A stretch of DNA of 64,000 nt from Ciona intestinalis (taxonomy: Eukaryota; Chordata; Ascidiacea; Phlebobranchia; Cionidae): the NCBI RefSeq assembly GCF_000224145.3, contig NC_020170.2, positions 696,914-760,913 of the forward strand. Reading direction: 5' to 3'. The notes under the pieces are model-generated. The model did not search any database, had not been told where the DNA came from, and saw nothing but the letters and a program-made list of their open reading frames with translations. Shown here in pieces: positions 39,501 to 57,036 of this stretch (position 1 is its first letter; the number at the start of each line of letters is the position of its first letter). A program made the position numbers and the translations under genes.

Positions 39501-42500
39501 AACTCTTGGTCTACAATTTCACTCACAGCATTGGAACGACCAATCCGCTGGATATTGATGTTCCCGCTGCCCAACATGCAAGCACATAATAAATCACAAG
39601 AACCGTAATTAAGACGCCGACCTGGAACTGGCGGTGTGTGCCGTTGGAAAACAGGTGCTTAATCGCCTGCTCACCAGTGACGAAAAGTAAGGTGGCAGCT
39701 GCAAATATACAACAAGGCAGGTGTTAAAGTAATAAGGTTCAAAATATTGAAATAGGCTTCTGTATACCTTCATTGTAGCTTTGATTATTTAAAGTCTTAT
39801 TGCCATCAATGAACGACAGACCCACAGGACAAACGTATCGTTCCACGTCAGGTTCAGTACGTGGTGCACGGTAATCTTCCATCGCAACAGTGAGACACTG
39901 TGGGCCGTCGTGTCTACACAGCAGTAATCGTATACAAATTATACACACAATAAAAAATTCCCTATTACCTTGGGTCTTTTTGAATTGCTTCAATATTGCA
40001 TTCATATTTGGTGCAAGTAAATCCGGCAGGCAGTAAAACAGAAACAGTGGCTGTTAAAATCTGCAAATATTTAAATTGAGATGTTAACATTAGATTAATC
40101 AAGCTTGGTGTATCTACTATCCCACTAAAAACCATCCAGTTCTTAACACAGAATACAGAGGCACTATCATAGTGTACCCATTTTAGACATAGATACATTT
40201 AACTTTATTAACAGTAATAACCACGACCTACCAGAGATATATCGCTGGTAGGCCGTGCAGTAGCTTAAAAAAAATTATACAAACTTATTATATGAGTTAT
40301 TTATGTAATATTTCTTACCATTATGATGCAGGGTTCGAGAAATCGAACCACTTTCTGATTTTGCTGGGATTTTATTTTACTAAGCAATCTTCGTCGTAAT
40401 CGAGCGATCTTTACGTTTAAAAAAGTAAACAGAGCACCCAGTATCCCACCAATGCAACCAAGTATAGCAGATGGGATAAAAGCCAAGATGTTTGTCGCAA
40501 GGTCGGTATCTACCTTTATGAATGAAATGTTGAGGTATTTTAAATTTCCTCAAATTTAGAACTAAAGAGTTTAGAAAGCAGTGGTCCAGAATAACTAATG
40601 CTTCAATGTTTGGCAACAACGTGTACGAGTGTCAACTACAAACGTTAGAATTGAGAGATTAGCACGCTCAGAAAGACGGTAAAATAACCATGTAGTCACT
40701 TCAGCATGTTTTGCAAGCGCAACAAAACACATTTCAGTTATATGTTGTGAAAATGTATAAAGTTGTAGGCCTACTGCTAAAATAAAATTACATGTCTGTC
40801 CACAGTTCATAACAATACTGCTTGAGCTATTTTACAAGATAAATAAATGTTTGACATCATTACTTGAAACATTATGTTTGTTTCTGTTGCGAAAAGTCCG
40901 AAGCTTCCTGTGTAGGTAAAGCCGTTGAACGCTGAGTTGAAAAGGTCGGTTGTAAACGTTGATATCATGCAGCAAAAAAACGTCTGCCATGATAACTTCA
41001 TGTTCCAGAAAGATGAAACTTCTTCCATGGAGAACAAGAGGCCACCTACCGGTGCACCGAAAGCGGAAGACACACCGGCAGCGGCGCCAGCGGATATGAA
41101 GTTTCGTCTGTTGAAAAATTGAATTAATTCATTTAATACATTTGTCTATTACATAGTAGGATTGGGGAAGATGGGATGCATTTTCATTCGGGTTTCTCGT
41201 CGTATTTGGTGGTAAAAAAAGAACATTCAAAAAATTATAATAAAAACCGTATCCTAACGGCTCCCATAGACCGTTAAAACACGATCGGGACATTTATATA
41301 TTATGTGCTAAAGGTGTCCCGTCTTTCTCGACCCTACTATATCCATATATAGTACTGTATTATCATAGTATACTGAAGAGATTATATACCATGGTTTAGT
41401 TACTACACTGTATAGTCCTTTATTGGTGGTAATAAACCAATACGAATCCGATATGAAAAACTAAACTGTCTAAGTAACCAAATGCACAAAAGCAAAGAAA
41501 TAAAAGTTTGATTGCAGAGTAGTGACACACCTGTCTTCAGAATTTCGAAATCTTTGAAAATAAGTTGGCCGAATTCCGAAAGAGTCTGATTTAAATTGGC
41601 TTAGTCCAGCACCGATAAGTCCTCTGTTGAATTATATTTGGTTGATATAACAAAAAAATCCATAACAAAAAAATTCCGAGTAAAATATATTATAATTTGT
41701 ATTATTTCTGATTTCAGATAGATTTCAATTTCAACAAGCTAAAACGCAACATACAGGCGTCTTATGCCTCATTTTAGGCCTTCGTCATACAACCACGACC
41801 CTTTGAACCAAGTCCACCTCTATAGCAATTGTAAACTTTTTCTATACGGCTAAGATATATCAACGCATCATAATACAAATATAGTAGGGTGGGGAATAAA
41901 GAGACGCTTTTTACTCTGCTTTCTCGTACAGTTTGGTAGCAAACAAAGAACATTCAAAGTATTATAAAACCGTATCCTCACAACTCCCATAGGCGGTTGT
42001 TAATTGTTTAAAACACGATAAAGATACTTGGATGATGTCTGCTAAAGGTGTCTCATCTTTCCCCAACCTATTATACCAACGTTAGATATTACCCGAGGTG
42101 AATCATTGGTCCTTCAGGCCCCACCGGCATACCAGAACCAACAGCAAACACGCAAGATATAAACTTCACCACCATGGTTCTAATGTTAAAGATATGCCGG
42201 ATGATTGTCCCGTTTAAAAATCCAATCAACTCCGGGATTCCTGACCCACCAGCCGAGGGTCGCAGCCACTGTATTGAAGTGCACGAGTAAATGTAGCGTA
42301 AGAAAACAACATAGAGTATATTATCCAGCCGGGTTTCATTTTTTATCATCAAGATAAAGTATGAGTCGTACGCTGCTAATACTACCCAAGTTACAAAGCA
42401 TATATAGTAACCGCGAGGTTATGGTTATATAATTTTGTAAATATTCTTTGTTTACTACTTAATAGGTCCAAAAAAGAGAATAAAAACATATCTCATCTTA

Positions 42501-44376
42501 TACTTTACGCCCTAGGCTATAGAATACATGCTGATACCCAACTACAAGATATTGTCCTTTTAGGAAAATATACGCAAATACTTCTACTCTGTTTACTATC
42601 ATTCGCGTTTTATCCATGATAAGGATTACCTTACTATCGTCGCTACTGGTATTTTTACCTAAACATTCCTATCATTAAAATAAACAGTAAGTTTGGATGT
42701 AGTATACCAACTTACCACAACTATAGCAGCAGCAGGAATGAGAAATATAAGACTGTAACCCACAGCGAACACCCAAGCGATTGCCAAACTATCCTGCAAT
42801 CATATAAATTACAACACAATTGTTTAGCAGCTTATGTATTGCAACTAACCTGAAGATACTGGGTTGCATAGAACCACTTTGTGTCAGATATAAGATCGAT
42901 CAGCTGGTGAAGAAGAAATCCGACGATTCCAACTGAGAATCCTATTAGACCCATCATAACCCATCTATCCCAGTCAAGTCTGTAACGTATAGTAGGGTGG
43001 GGGAAGATGGGACAACTTTGCATTTTAATTTCTCGTCCTATTTGGTAGTAACCAAACAACATTCAAAAAATTCTAAAAACTGTATCCACGCTAGTTCCGA
43101 AAACCGTTGTTAATTGTTTAAAACACGATCAGGATATTTGTTTTTTTTACGCTAAAGGTGTCCCATCTCCCCCCACCCTATTATATATATGAGTTAATAT
43201 AAAGCATAATTGCTAATAATGTTTGAGCGATAAGAAATACTTTCTATGCTTGATATAAGAAGTGCGATATTTCGATGCATACATCAATTGTTGTTACAGA
43301 GTGAGCACAATTTGCAAATTTGTAAGAGTGATGTAAAAGAGTTTACCTTCTCGGTTGTTCTCGTACCCAGTTTTTGTAGGAAGTGCTCCAAGGAGGTAAG
43401 TAATCCAAACTGTCATATCTGGAAATAACAATTAGGTTAGCACCGTTTGGGACGATTTAACATTTGATAGTTTATTTTAATATAGTGAAAGTTGTTAGTT
43501 GCTGGTGCATAAGTTGTTCTTTACAGGAGCATTTTTAATGGATGACTGCGTGTCGATCAGTTATTATATAGTAGGGTGGGGGAATATGGGACACCTTTAG
43601 CACATAATATCCAAATGTCCTGATCGTGTTTTAAACAATTAACAGAGTCGTGAGGATACGGTTTAATAATTCGTTGAATGTTCTTTGTTTACCACCAAAT
43701 AGGACGAGAAAATAGAATGAATAGGTGTCCCATCTTCCCCCACTCTACTGTATAGATTTATTAAATGAATATAAATGTAAACAAACTACTTTTGCAATTC
43801 TTCTCTTTCTTTGTTTGTATATTTGTGATTTACGAAAGCGCTTTCGTATTCCCTTCCTTTCGAAAAAAATCCTGAAAATAAATAAATCGCATGTAAACAT
43901 ATGTGTTGTGCAATTTTATGTATAGCTTTAAATCAAATGTAACGGCATAAATGACGTATATGGTACTTTGGGGTAAAGATGAAAAGTCGTTGGCATCTAA
44001 ATCACATAGTTCCATAATCATGTTTTAAACAATTAATAAAGTTATTTTCGAATCGCGGAGCTACGTTATTTAATTCGGTAAATTTTCTGTGTTTATGGGA
44101 AAGGATGTCCCATCTTACCCCGCTTTACAACGTATCCTGTATTTCAGGGAGGTGCTGTATACATAAAACTCATTCGTATTTTTGCGAGTTCATAAGTTTG
44201 CTCTATATATAAAACTAAAAAACTATAATAACGTGTATACCGGAGTTTTCGGTGTCCGCCAGGTGACTGTCGTCTGTGGTATCATAGTCATAGCAGTGAA
44301 ACGATAGTTTCGGTAAATCTTCGGCAACTATTCCGTTTTCTGTCTCTCTACCGCTCACATCGCCTCCTTCGTTCAT
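36563..44376 (-). CDS. CLC-family chloride/proton transporter with two CBS domains
   Basis: Endomembrane-type CLC exchanger, about 813 aa. Exons 5' to 3': 44241-44376 (ATG 44376, acidic N-terminus), 43347-43418 (YDSLDY), 42850-42979, 42716-42793, 42093-42268, 41531-41623, 40864-41107, 40319-40513, 39969-40060, 39768-39913, 39527-39698, 38812-38992, 38354-38502, 37880-38053, 37608-37698, 37435-37530, 36828-36967, 36563-36635. Seen: selectivity motif GSGIP, gate motif GPEGP with the gating Glu, [15 protein letters not shown] with the inner proton Glu, and a C-terminal pair of CBS domains (last one [17 protein letters not shown]). YESLDY- and SFWN-type motifs resemble ClC-6/ClC-7, but those have GKEGP. 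All junctions are in phase except exon 1 to 2, which is off by one base, so a small exon is probably missing between 43418 and 44241. Poly(A) signal at 36441-36446. Several MITEs lie in its introns. Confidence 0.9.
37063..37428 (+). mobile_element. Head-to-tail MITE dimer
   Basis: Two same-orientation copies (about 37063-37246 and 37247-37428) are joined at CCCATCTTCCC/TTGGGACACC. The inner right and left termini are missing. The outer right end CCCACCCTACTATATA lies a few bases from the donor of the CLC exon 37435-37530. Confidence 0.85.
38529..38700 (+). mobile_element. Diverged MITE-related sequence
   Basis: CGTAGTGTGGGGTAAGATGG with a TTAGCACCCAAATCCCATAT interior resembles a GGGGTAAGATGG-type relative of the main family. 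The right end is unclear. CLC intron. Confidence 0.45.
39279..39484 (+). mobile_element. MITE copy with doubled left end
   Basis: Two left-end motifs occur in a row (GTGGGGTAGGGGAAGACGGG, then CAGTAGGGTGGGGGAGGACA), followed by a normal interior and the end CCCCATCCTACTATATA. CLC intron. Confidence 0.8.
41153..41342 (-). mobile_element. MITE copy, inverted
   Basis: CATAGTAGGATTGGGGAAGA ... GGTGTCCCGTCTTTCTCGAC then CCTACTATA. CLC intron. Confidence 0.85.
41879..42075 (-). mobile_element. TA-flanked MITE copy, inverted
   Basis: TATAGTAGGGTGGGGAATAA ... GGTGTCTCATCTTTCCCCAA then CCTATTATA. CLC intron. Confidence 0.85.
42408..42520 (+). mobile_element. MITE right-half fragment
   Basis: CGCGAGGTTATGGTTATATA, then ATTCTTTGTTTACTAC and a decayed right end. 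CLC intron. Confidence 0.6.
42988..43187 (-). mobile_element. TA-flanked MITE copy, inverted, abutting a CLC exon
   Basis: TATAGTAGGGTGGGGGAAGA begins 9 bases from the CLC exon edge at 42979. On the minus strand its terminal pyrimidine run directly precedes that exon's acceptor AG. The other end is CCCACCCTATTATATA. Confidence 0.9.
43565..43756 (+). mobile_element. TA-flanked MITE copy
   Basis: TATAGTAGGGTGGGGGAATA ... GGTGTCCCATCTTCCCCCAC then TCTACTGTATA. CLC intron. Confidence 0.9.
43957..44133 (+). mobile_element. Related MITE of the GGGGTAAGATG type
   Basis: TTTGGGGTAAAGATGAAAAG ... GGATGTCCCATCTTACCCCG. It shares CATGTTTTAAACAATTAATA with the main family but has different termini. CLC intron. 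Confidence 0.65.
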
Positions 44377-45430
44377 ACCTTAGATGTATTTTTTGATTGT
44401 TTTGTATTCTGTTTTTACATGCAAACGTTCTATGACTGACGCTTATTGATGGTGCATGCAACCGCTTAACAAGCGACGGCAAGTAGTTAATGATTACCAG
44501 TAAATGTCCGGTCACAAAATGGTACGCGATGTTTAATAATTCTCTCACTTCAAGCGACGGAGCTCGGGGAAGTTTATTTTAAAATATATTTTTTTCGGTC
44601 TTAATGGTATTTAAAGATAAATAACGTTCAATTTCACTAGTATTAAATAAAAAGGTATCGTTTAAAGTTTAAACCCTATATACGATTCTATATACTGTCG
44701 ACTTTTTCGCGATTCGCAAACGAACAGTCGTATGATTTGGAGCACTTTAAAGTTCTTGATTATTTTGATAAATGTATGAATCAATACACGTAAATATAAT
44801 GAAACAATATTGTACGATTGGAATCAGGTTTAAACATTCTTTGTTTTGCTTTATAGTTTTTAAATGGACATATACCTACGAAAAATCAAAATATGATTTA
44901 GGTAGAAATGCTCAAATGTAATAAAACATAACAGCTTCTATTTTTTTTCCAACTATGAAAAAACTAACATCGCTTTTTTTGTAATTAAAACAGTAAACGG
45001 CTTTTGTGCGTGCTTTATACAGTCGTGAGAATAATGTGAAATTAACACATTTTTGTTTGTCATCAATTGCTGTGGCAAAAAAATTTTAAAAATGTCCTGC
45101 TTTACCCCATGTTTCACTTTACCCCGCCGTAATATACAAAGGGCTACTTATTTAAAGAAAACTTACAGCTGCTTATAAGTGGCAATAAAGTTTTTCCGTT
45201 TTGGATCAGTTCTATTGCTAATGCTACATACGGAACAGTTTTCGTATATAGCAACAAACAGATACTCCTTGCAATATGTTGACTACATCAGCAAATATCA
45301 ATATATATATATAGTCGTTATCGGAACCTTCGCAAGTACAAACAGTTAATCTATTTTGATCCCGACATTCAGTGTCTTTCCCACGTTTCCTACTCACATG
45401 TTGTGTTCACATGGCATTGCTTTTCCCAAC
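44377..45430. other. Divergent intergenic region, CLC / amylase
   Basis: About 1 kb between two divergent genes. It holds a GATTCGCAAAC-containing block near 44709 that recurs near 34258, and TTACCCC-type repeat debris at 45085-45130. A short AT run lies at 45300-45315. No exon seen. Confidence 0.4.
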
Positions 45431-45440
45431 ACTTTATAAG
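45431..45440 (+). promoter_or_regulatory. Probable TATA box of the amylase gene
   Basis: ACTTTATAAG lies about 40-48 bases before the amylase ATG, close enough for a very short 5' UTR. Placement is by sequence resemblance only. Confidence 0.5.
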
Positions 45441-45472
45441 CGGCGGTAAGTTGCCCATTGCATTTTGAGTGA

Positions 45473-50706
<5,234 letters not shown>

Positions 50707-50719
50707 TTGATTCAATAAA

Positions 50720-51831
50720 TATCAACATTACTAAAACTAAACATCATTTGTGTGCTTCTGTTTTAAATGTGGACTGTATTATGTTCATCTCCGTTAAGGT
50801 GCCTCATTTCCGATGTGTAATAGGGGTTAGGCTTAACGTGGAACGTTTAGAGAACCAAACCTTCATTATAAAAATACAGTCGTTTTTTCCCACAGAATCT
50901 GGTTACGATATAATGATGATAAAACGTATTTAGACCTTCCTTACGGCTGAGTTATACCACCAATAACAGAGTTCACCCGTAAACTCGTTAGTCACACGTG
51001 TGGTTACACTATAATTATCTCCATAAACGTACTGCGTGCACATATTTCGTTCAAACAAGAGAAAACAGTTTCAATATAGCGACTTACACTGCGAAATTAA
51101 CCACCTTCAATATCGTGGCAGAGCATCTCGTAAGGCTATATAACTCCTAAGGGATAACCAGTCACTCAATTACGCAAATACAAGCATTTAGAATTCACCA
51201 ATCCATCAATAATAATCAATAATACATATTAGGTTTGGTTAAATGCATTGAACTATATTGGCATATGATTGATTTTTATCATAAATTCGCACAGTATTTC
51301 TAATTGCATGAAATAATTACATATCATGGTCATGGTTGTCAACACCTGAGTAAATGTTGAATGGATAATCACAACCCGATTATGTCACAATTTTGATTCC
51401 CCTCGCTTTAAACATCTGTAACAAAATTTAAAGTTCTCTTTATTTTACTATTACATGGATGTGCAACTTAAAAGTTATAACACATATGTTTAGTTAAGCT
51501 TTACATACACTTCATACTCGCTTACAGACTACTGTATGTAATATTGTTGAGTACCTTATGTAACTTATGCTTGTTTCTATATTTTTGCAAATTGTGCAAC
51601 CTATTAATGAGCTGGATTGAAGCAATTTTAGTTGAAAACACAACACCAAAACGCACACATTATTAGGATGCCCAGCAGCATTTTCACACCCTAATATAAT
51701 ATATATTTTGAATTGAACATAAAAAAGTAACCGCGCACAAAACAGTATACTACCTGTGTATGTGTGAATAAACCTGAAAGTAATTAACAGTATTTGCTTC
51801 ATCTTGTATGGTTGATATAAATACCTACATA
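50720..51831. other. Convergent intergenic region, amylase / DPH2
   Basis: About 1.1 kb, AT-rich, between two converging genes. No exon or recognised repeat was found. It contains the two 3' UTRs. TTTATT at 51439-51444 could be the DPH2 poly(A) signal, but it is distant from the stop codon. Confidence 0.4.
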
Positions 51832-54800
51832 TCATGTGCATTCACTTGAATAATGAACAGGCAAACCACTTCTTCCATCTTCAGCCAATGTAACTTCAGT
51901 TTCTCCTAATTTCTGTTCAAGGCCTTTCCATGTTGAACCAATGTAACGATAAACTGCAATAATATCTTGGCTTTATAAAAATTTATATTATTAACTATAT
52001 ACTTTTTAAAACGCACAAAGCTGATTACTGTTTTTAAATATTAAAAAAATATGTAAAATAGAAACAGTATACTTTGAAAAGTTAAAAAATGCGAAATAGT
52101 AAGGTGACATTTTTTAATGCTCGCTAAATCATAGTAAAGCCAATGAATTTTTTTAGTTTGCGTGTGCGAACGATTAAACTAGTTTCATAGCTTCATAAAA
52201 CAACCTTGAATATTTCGTACAGTTTGATTTTGTCTCATAAAACTAGTTTTTGTAAAAAAACACTAAGATATAAGCATGAAGAAAATAGGCAGGGGTCAAT
52301 ATGACTGGAATTTCAGATAACACCAAAAAAATATCGGTTTCACGGTATATATATAAAGTTTACATGGCAAAGAAACTAGCACAGCCTGTTAAATTCAGTA
52401 GGTTAACAACAAGTTGCAGAATACTGCTAATGTAAATATATTTCAATTTAGAGTCCCACATTCCCCCACATTGTAGTTTTGTATGTTTTCATTGCCAAAC
52501 TTTTAAAGGTTTGCTTTTAATTTAGTAATTTATACCTCATTTGCACTTGGTAATAATTTATGACGATAATTTATGACAAGTGGCTTGTGCCAAATACAGA
52601 GTAGTAATACCCAATTTGTAGCAAAAATAAAAACTTTATCAATAGTTATTATTAAATTTCTGTTATTACAAGTTCATATACATTTGTAGGATACAATATT
52701 TATCCATTGATGTTCGAACATTACCCATTGTCGTTCTAACAATACCAATTGTTATGCAATAATATAATGTATAAATAACATGTTAAAAACCATAGCAGTA
52801 GGGTAAGAAAAAGAATGTTTAGGCTTAATTTTCAAAGCGTACAGTATTATTTCGTGTTATTTCGTCGTATTATCCAAAAACCGTCATTTATTTTGATTTT
52901 GGAAATATTTGGCAATATGTGCTTAAGTGTCCCATCTTCCCCCATTGTACTATAAATGTTATTATTTGACCTTTTACCCCAAGTTTTTTTTTTAGATTTT
53001 AGCATCAGAAGTAAAGCAATTTTATTAAATATGATGTTGACAATATGAATATTATTAAGATAATAGACAGAACACTAAAGCAAACTGAATTTTTGTAAAA
53101 ATTGAACAATAGGTAAAACATAGTGGAATTTCATGAAATACATTATTACCTGATGAATTTGGATGAAAAACAGAAAGGGCATTTTCATTACTTCTCACTT
53201 CTAGTTGGTTGTCTCCATTTATATTTTCATTTAAATTATTACGAATTTCACCGGTAATTAAGGATATGGTTTCTTCCGTAGAAGGACTAAACTCCACGTA
53301 ACTGGAACCACCTTACAATAAATTGATGATCCAATTATATTTAACAATCGAAATATGTAGCATGTGCATTAACAAAACTGTTCAAATTTTGTTAAGTACT
53401 TAAACTATCAGTCAAAAATCGGTGCCAAGTGTTTAGCGCGCCTGCTTCCAACCTAGTGGTTATTGGTTCAAGCCTGGCGGTGCTACCAGGGGGGCCTATG
53501 TGTCCTTGAACAAGACACTTTTAACGACTGTCGTTTTTCGGCTATTCGACGATAAAGCAAGTTACATTCATGACCTAAATTGTGACCAAAAGTCTTATTT
53601 CAAAATGGTTTAACCAGTGTACAAAATATAATAAACAATTTAACTTACCTGGTAATAGGTCACGGAAATTGAAAACGTACGGTTCACCCCACTCTCTATT
53701 AGCATTGTATGCAACTTCCACTTCATATGGTGTGACAAGGGGTTTGAAATATTCACTTGAATCTAAATTAGTTTGTTCCGGACACGCTACAACAACAAAC
53801 ACATCAATCTGCAAACAAACAGCAATTGTTGTGACGACTAATTGTGATTCAAATACTTGCATTTAGATACTTGCAAGTACTAAATTAGAAACTGTTTATA
53901 AATAAAATTTACTAAAAACTCATACTACTTTTAAACCAATAATTAATAAAAAAATAAAATATATATTTGAAAATGTTTACAGTGCTTAAAAGCTATCACT
54001 TTTTAGTTTTTATTATATATTATAGCAAGTAAAGGCTATCACTTTACCTCTGAAAAGTTTGCAAGTTTTGCAGGATTAATTTTGCCGACAACAAAGGTAT
54101 ATGACTTCCTTTTAGTCAGTGAAATAATATGTTTGAGATGTTCTATTATCTCTAAATATCCTGCCATTCCTAATGTACCGACCACGATTCCAATTGTTTT
54201 TGCATCTTTCAGTTTTTCCACTAAGTAATATTTCTTTGCAAGTTGTCTGTAAAGAATAGACAACATGTTAGATATAGTGAAATTCTATTTTTAAATAATA
54301 AATTAAGTAAAAAATTAAAACCTTTCTTTTAAATTGAAATGAATGTTACTTGACCATCTTTATAGGCATACGATACCAGAGGTGTTCTATTTCATACATT
54401 TGTGCTGTGCATGATAGAAGCTACCAAGTATAAAATTTTGTGAGTGATTGTTTATTTTATTTTTTGTATGAACAAGCATTTAGACAACCCATTAGTGACC
54501 ACTGGGTTAGAGCAGTGAATGAAAGTGTGTTGCCCAATGTCTTATATACCAACATGCTGCAATGGTAGACATTACTCTGTTGCATAACACTGCCTAGAAT
54601 TTATGAATTCAGATTTACCTTTTGATATTTGATACGGTTGAATTACAAGTTTTTGTATCCGGATCAAACACGTAACCAGTTATCGTAGGAAGTTGAAACA
54701 AAAACATTTTTAAATCTTCACTTTCATTTGAACCGATAAAAAACAAGGAATATTCTGTTGGTGACTTATTTTCGTTTAATGGGAAGCAATATTTTGATGT

Positions 54801-56117
54801 TGAGTATGTCTGCAAGAATAAAATGCTTTTAAATCTTTAACTAAATAAAACTCTACGAACATTTTTATCAAATTTATTAAAAAATACAAATTTTCAAGAG
54901 TGTGGGTATAAGGTAACATACTCATAATTTTTTCAAACTTAAGTGTAAGTAATAGTAAATCAAATTAAGCATAAAACCCTTATTACAATTTGATAAAATG
55001 ATAATTGCAAAAGTTATTTAAAGATCTTGGGAACTAAAACAACCTTAATGTCCTACAGAATTATTTTTATAAATCTTACATTGGAATTTTCATTTGAATT
55101 TGAAGTGACACTTGTTGTGAGGTTTGGAGAATGACCTGATATTGTTTGTTGTTCTTCAGTGTCACGTGTACATGAGCATTCTGTGCATGGGTTTGAACAA
55201 GCTGTGCGATCATTCTCTGTTTCATTGGGTTTCAACAAACCAAGTGATAGGTTGGGATAACTTGGTAAGAGTTGTTTGTATATTTCATCTATAATTAAAG
55301 AAAACATATTTTAACTTTTACAATACCATTATTTTAGAGGGACAAAAAATAGAGATAAGTTGTTGTACCAGAATTTAAATATTCCAGACTTTTCAGTTTC
55401 TATTTTTTCTTGTTTTTTTAAAGATACTTGCCATTGCTGTGTACTTTATGATAAAACGTGAAACCATGAACAGAATAAAACCAATCAGCAAGAATTGAAA
55501 ACAGCATATAAACTTGCGGAAAATATTGTTCATATCTCAACATTTATATTTGAAACAGCCGGTTCTGTATGTCAGTGATTTAAATATTAAGGAATGCTTG
55601 GGTTACTGACGAATGATTCTAAAACCTTTTGATTATTATTTTAAATGCATTTATATGCAAAATGTTATTTAAAATAATAACATGCAGTAGTACTAGTATA
55701 CATTTCCGCAAAATAAATTACCTAAAGCATGAACATAAGTAGATTCCGCAAAAATAAAGACATGACTTTCACTAGTTGGAAAAACTTGTTTAAACGAAGC
55801 AACAACTTCTTCAATCGACAAATTCATTTTGCCGAGAACAAAAAGAGTTTTTGTTTTAGAAGTTGATGTGAGTGAAGCTTTTCCAAAATGAATGATTAAA
55901 TCTGCTTGTACATGTTGTGCTGCTACTTCATCTACATCATAACTGCGTGGGATAAACACATTTAGAGATAAAAACTAAAAAGGTTCAACAAAAAATGTAT
56001 GTATATATATATATATGATTTTTTACTATTAAAGAAATAAAATACTATAATCCACAATTAAACTTTTTAGTTTTATGTTAGTAAACATCTTTTGATTTGA
56101 CTGTGGTAAAAATAAAG

Positions 56118-56157
<40 letters not shown>

Positions 56158-56703
56158 ATTTATTGATTTATAAGCTCTTCTTTTATTTGGAACAATAAAA
56201 AAGCATTACCACTCAGTAAATATTTATCATAAAACATTACCCTACTTTCCATAAGAAGTATCAGCTAACAGATAGATATTTGCATCAGTTTGAAGTTGTA
56301 AATATTCAGTGACAGCAACAGCATCATTTAACATTTCATCAGGAAATTGCAACGCCACCTTAGTGACACCATTATCCTGTGGAAACAAATCTCATCAAAA
56401 CACCGGATTTTACCCCACCAGCTTTGGTTAGGTTGCTGCGCTATTAAATACCCAAAAAATAAGATTTTAAATATTTAAAAAATAGATTTACACTTTATAC
56501 GAAGTTATACCTACTGGCTTGAACATGATGGTAATTTAGTAATGTAAACTTCTAAACTCGGTTACCTTAATAAATTGAACGCATTGATTCACATCATATT
56601 TTTCCTTAATGTTTTCAGAACTTCCTGCTTTCAAAGTCTGTTTTATTTGTGGATATGAAGCTAAAAGTTCAGGCTTATCGGTGGTATAAAATGCACTAGC
56701 CAT
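51832..56703 (-). CDS. DPH2: Diphthamide biosynthesis protein 2 (DPH1-DPH2 complex subunit)
   Basis: Partner of DPH1 in the radical-SAM-like complex that makes the first C-C bond of diphthamide on eEF2. 510 aa in 9 phase-consistent exons: 56566-56703 (ATG 56703), 56246-56376, 55722-55942, 55080-55288, 54619-54809, 54048-54246, 53649-53808, 53150-53311, 51832-51953. Diagnostic blocks: LADTSYG, VDEVAAQHVQADLIIHFG, GTLGMAGYLE, VGKINPAKLANF, DVFVVVACPE, FKPLVTPYEVEVAYN, FRDLLPG and the ending STWKGLEQKLGE. Length is close to the family norm of about 490-530. After DTSYG the usual CC of DPH2 proteins is replaced by YD (near residues 91-92). Exon 4 adds a Cys-rich low-complexity insert (ACSNPCTECSC). 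Convergent with amylase, divergent from ALKBH8. Confidence 0.93.
52796..52954 (-). mobile_element. Degenerate MITE-related copy
   Basis: The right end AAGTGTCCCATCTTCCCCCA then TTGTACTATA is clear. The left end CAGTAGGGTAAGAAAAAGA is decayed. DPH2 intron. Confidence 0.55.
53423..53575 (+). mobile_element. tRNA-derived SINE copy, plus orientation
   Basis: TGTTTAGCGCGCCTGC (A box) and TATTGGTTCAAGCCTGGC (B box), then GTGTCCTTGAACAAGACACT and AACGACTGTCGTTTTTCGGC. DPH2 intron. Confidence 0.75.
54340..54580 (-). mobile_element. Decayed SINE copy
   Basis: GAGGTGTTCTATTTCATACA and ACAACCCATTAGTGACCACT match the body of the reelin-intron copies. The head is lost. DPH2 intron. Confidence 0.6.
56122..56154. 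repeat. TA microsatellite
   Basis: A perfect alternating AT run of about 30 bases in a DPH2 intron. Confidence 0.9.
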
Positions 56704-57036
56704 TACACGTAAAAAGAAAATTGCAAAAACAGAACGAACTTTAAAGTAGAATTTTGACAGAAATGTAACCATAGGAAAGTGTTACCAAGCTAAACAACGC
56801 TTAACATATTTTTCTAATTTAACTTTAGATCAGAAAATACAGCAAGCTATATTAAGCTTAGTGTAAATAAAACTCACTTTAAAACCAAATATATTTTATT
56901 TATATAACACTGCATTGATTTTCTGAATTTGAATTCACCAACTGATTGTTGCGCATTACTAACTTTAGACCGGGGTTGCTTTTATGGGGGTTTCCCTATC
57001 GCTGCGTGGCTAAAAAATCTGATAGTAAATGAATGC

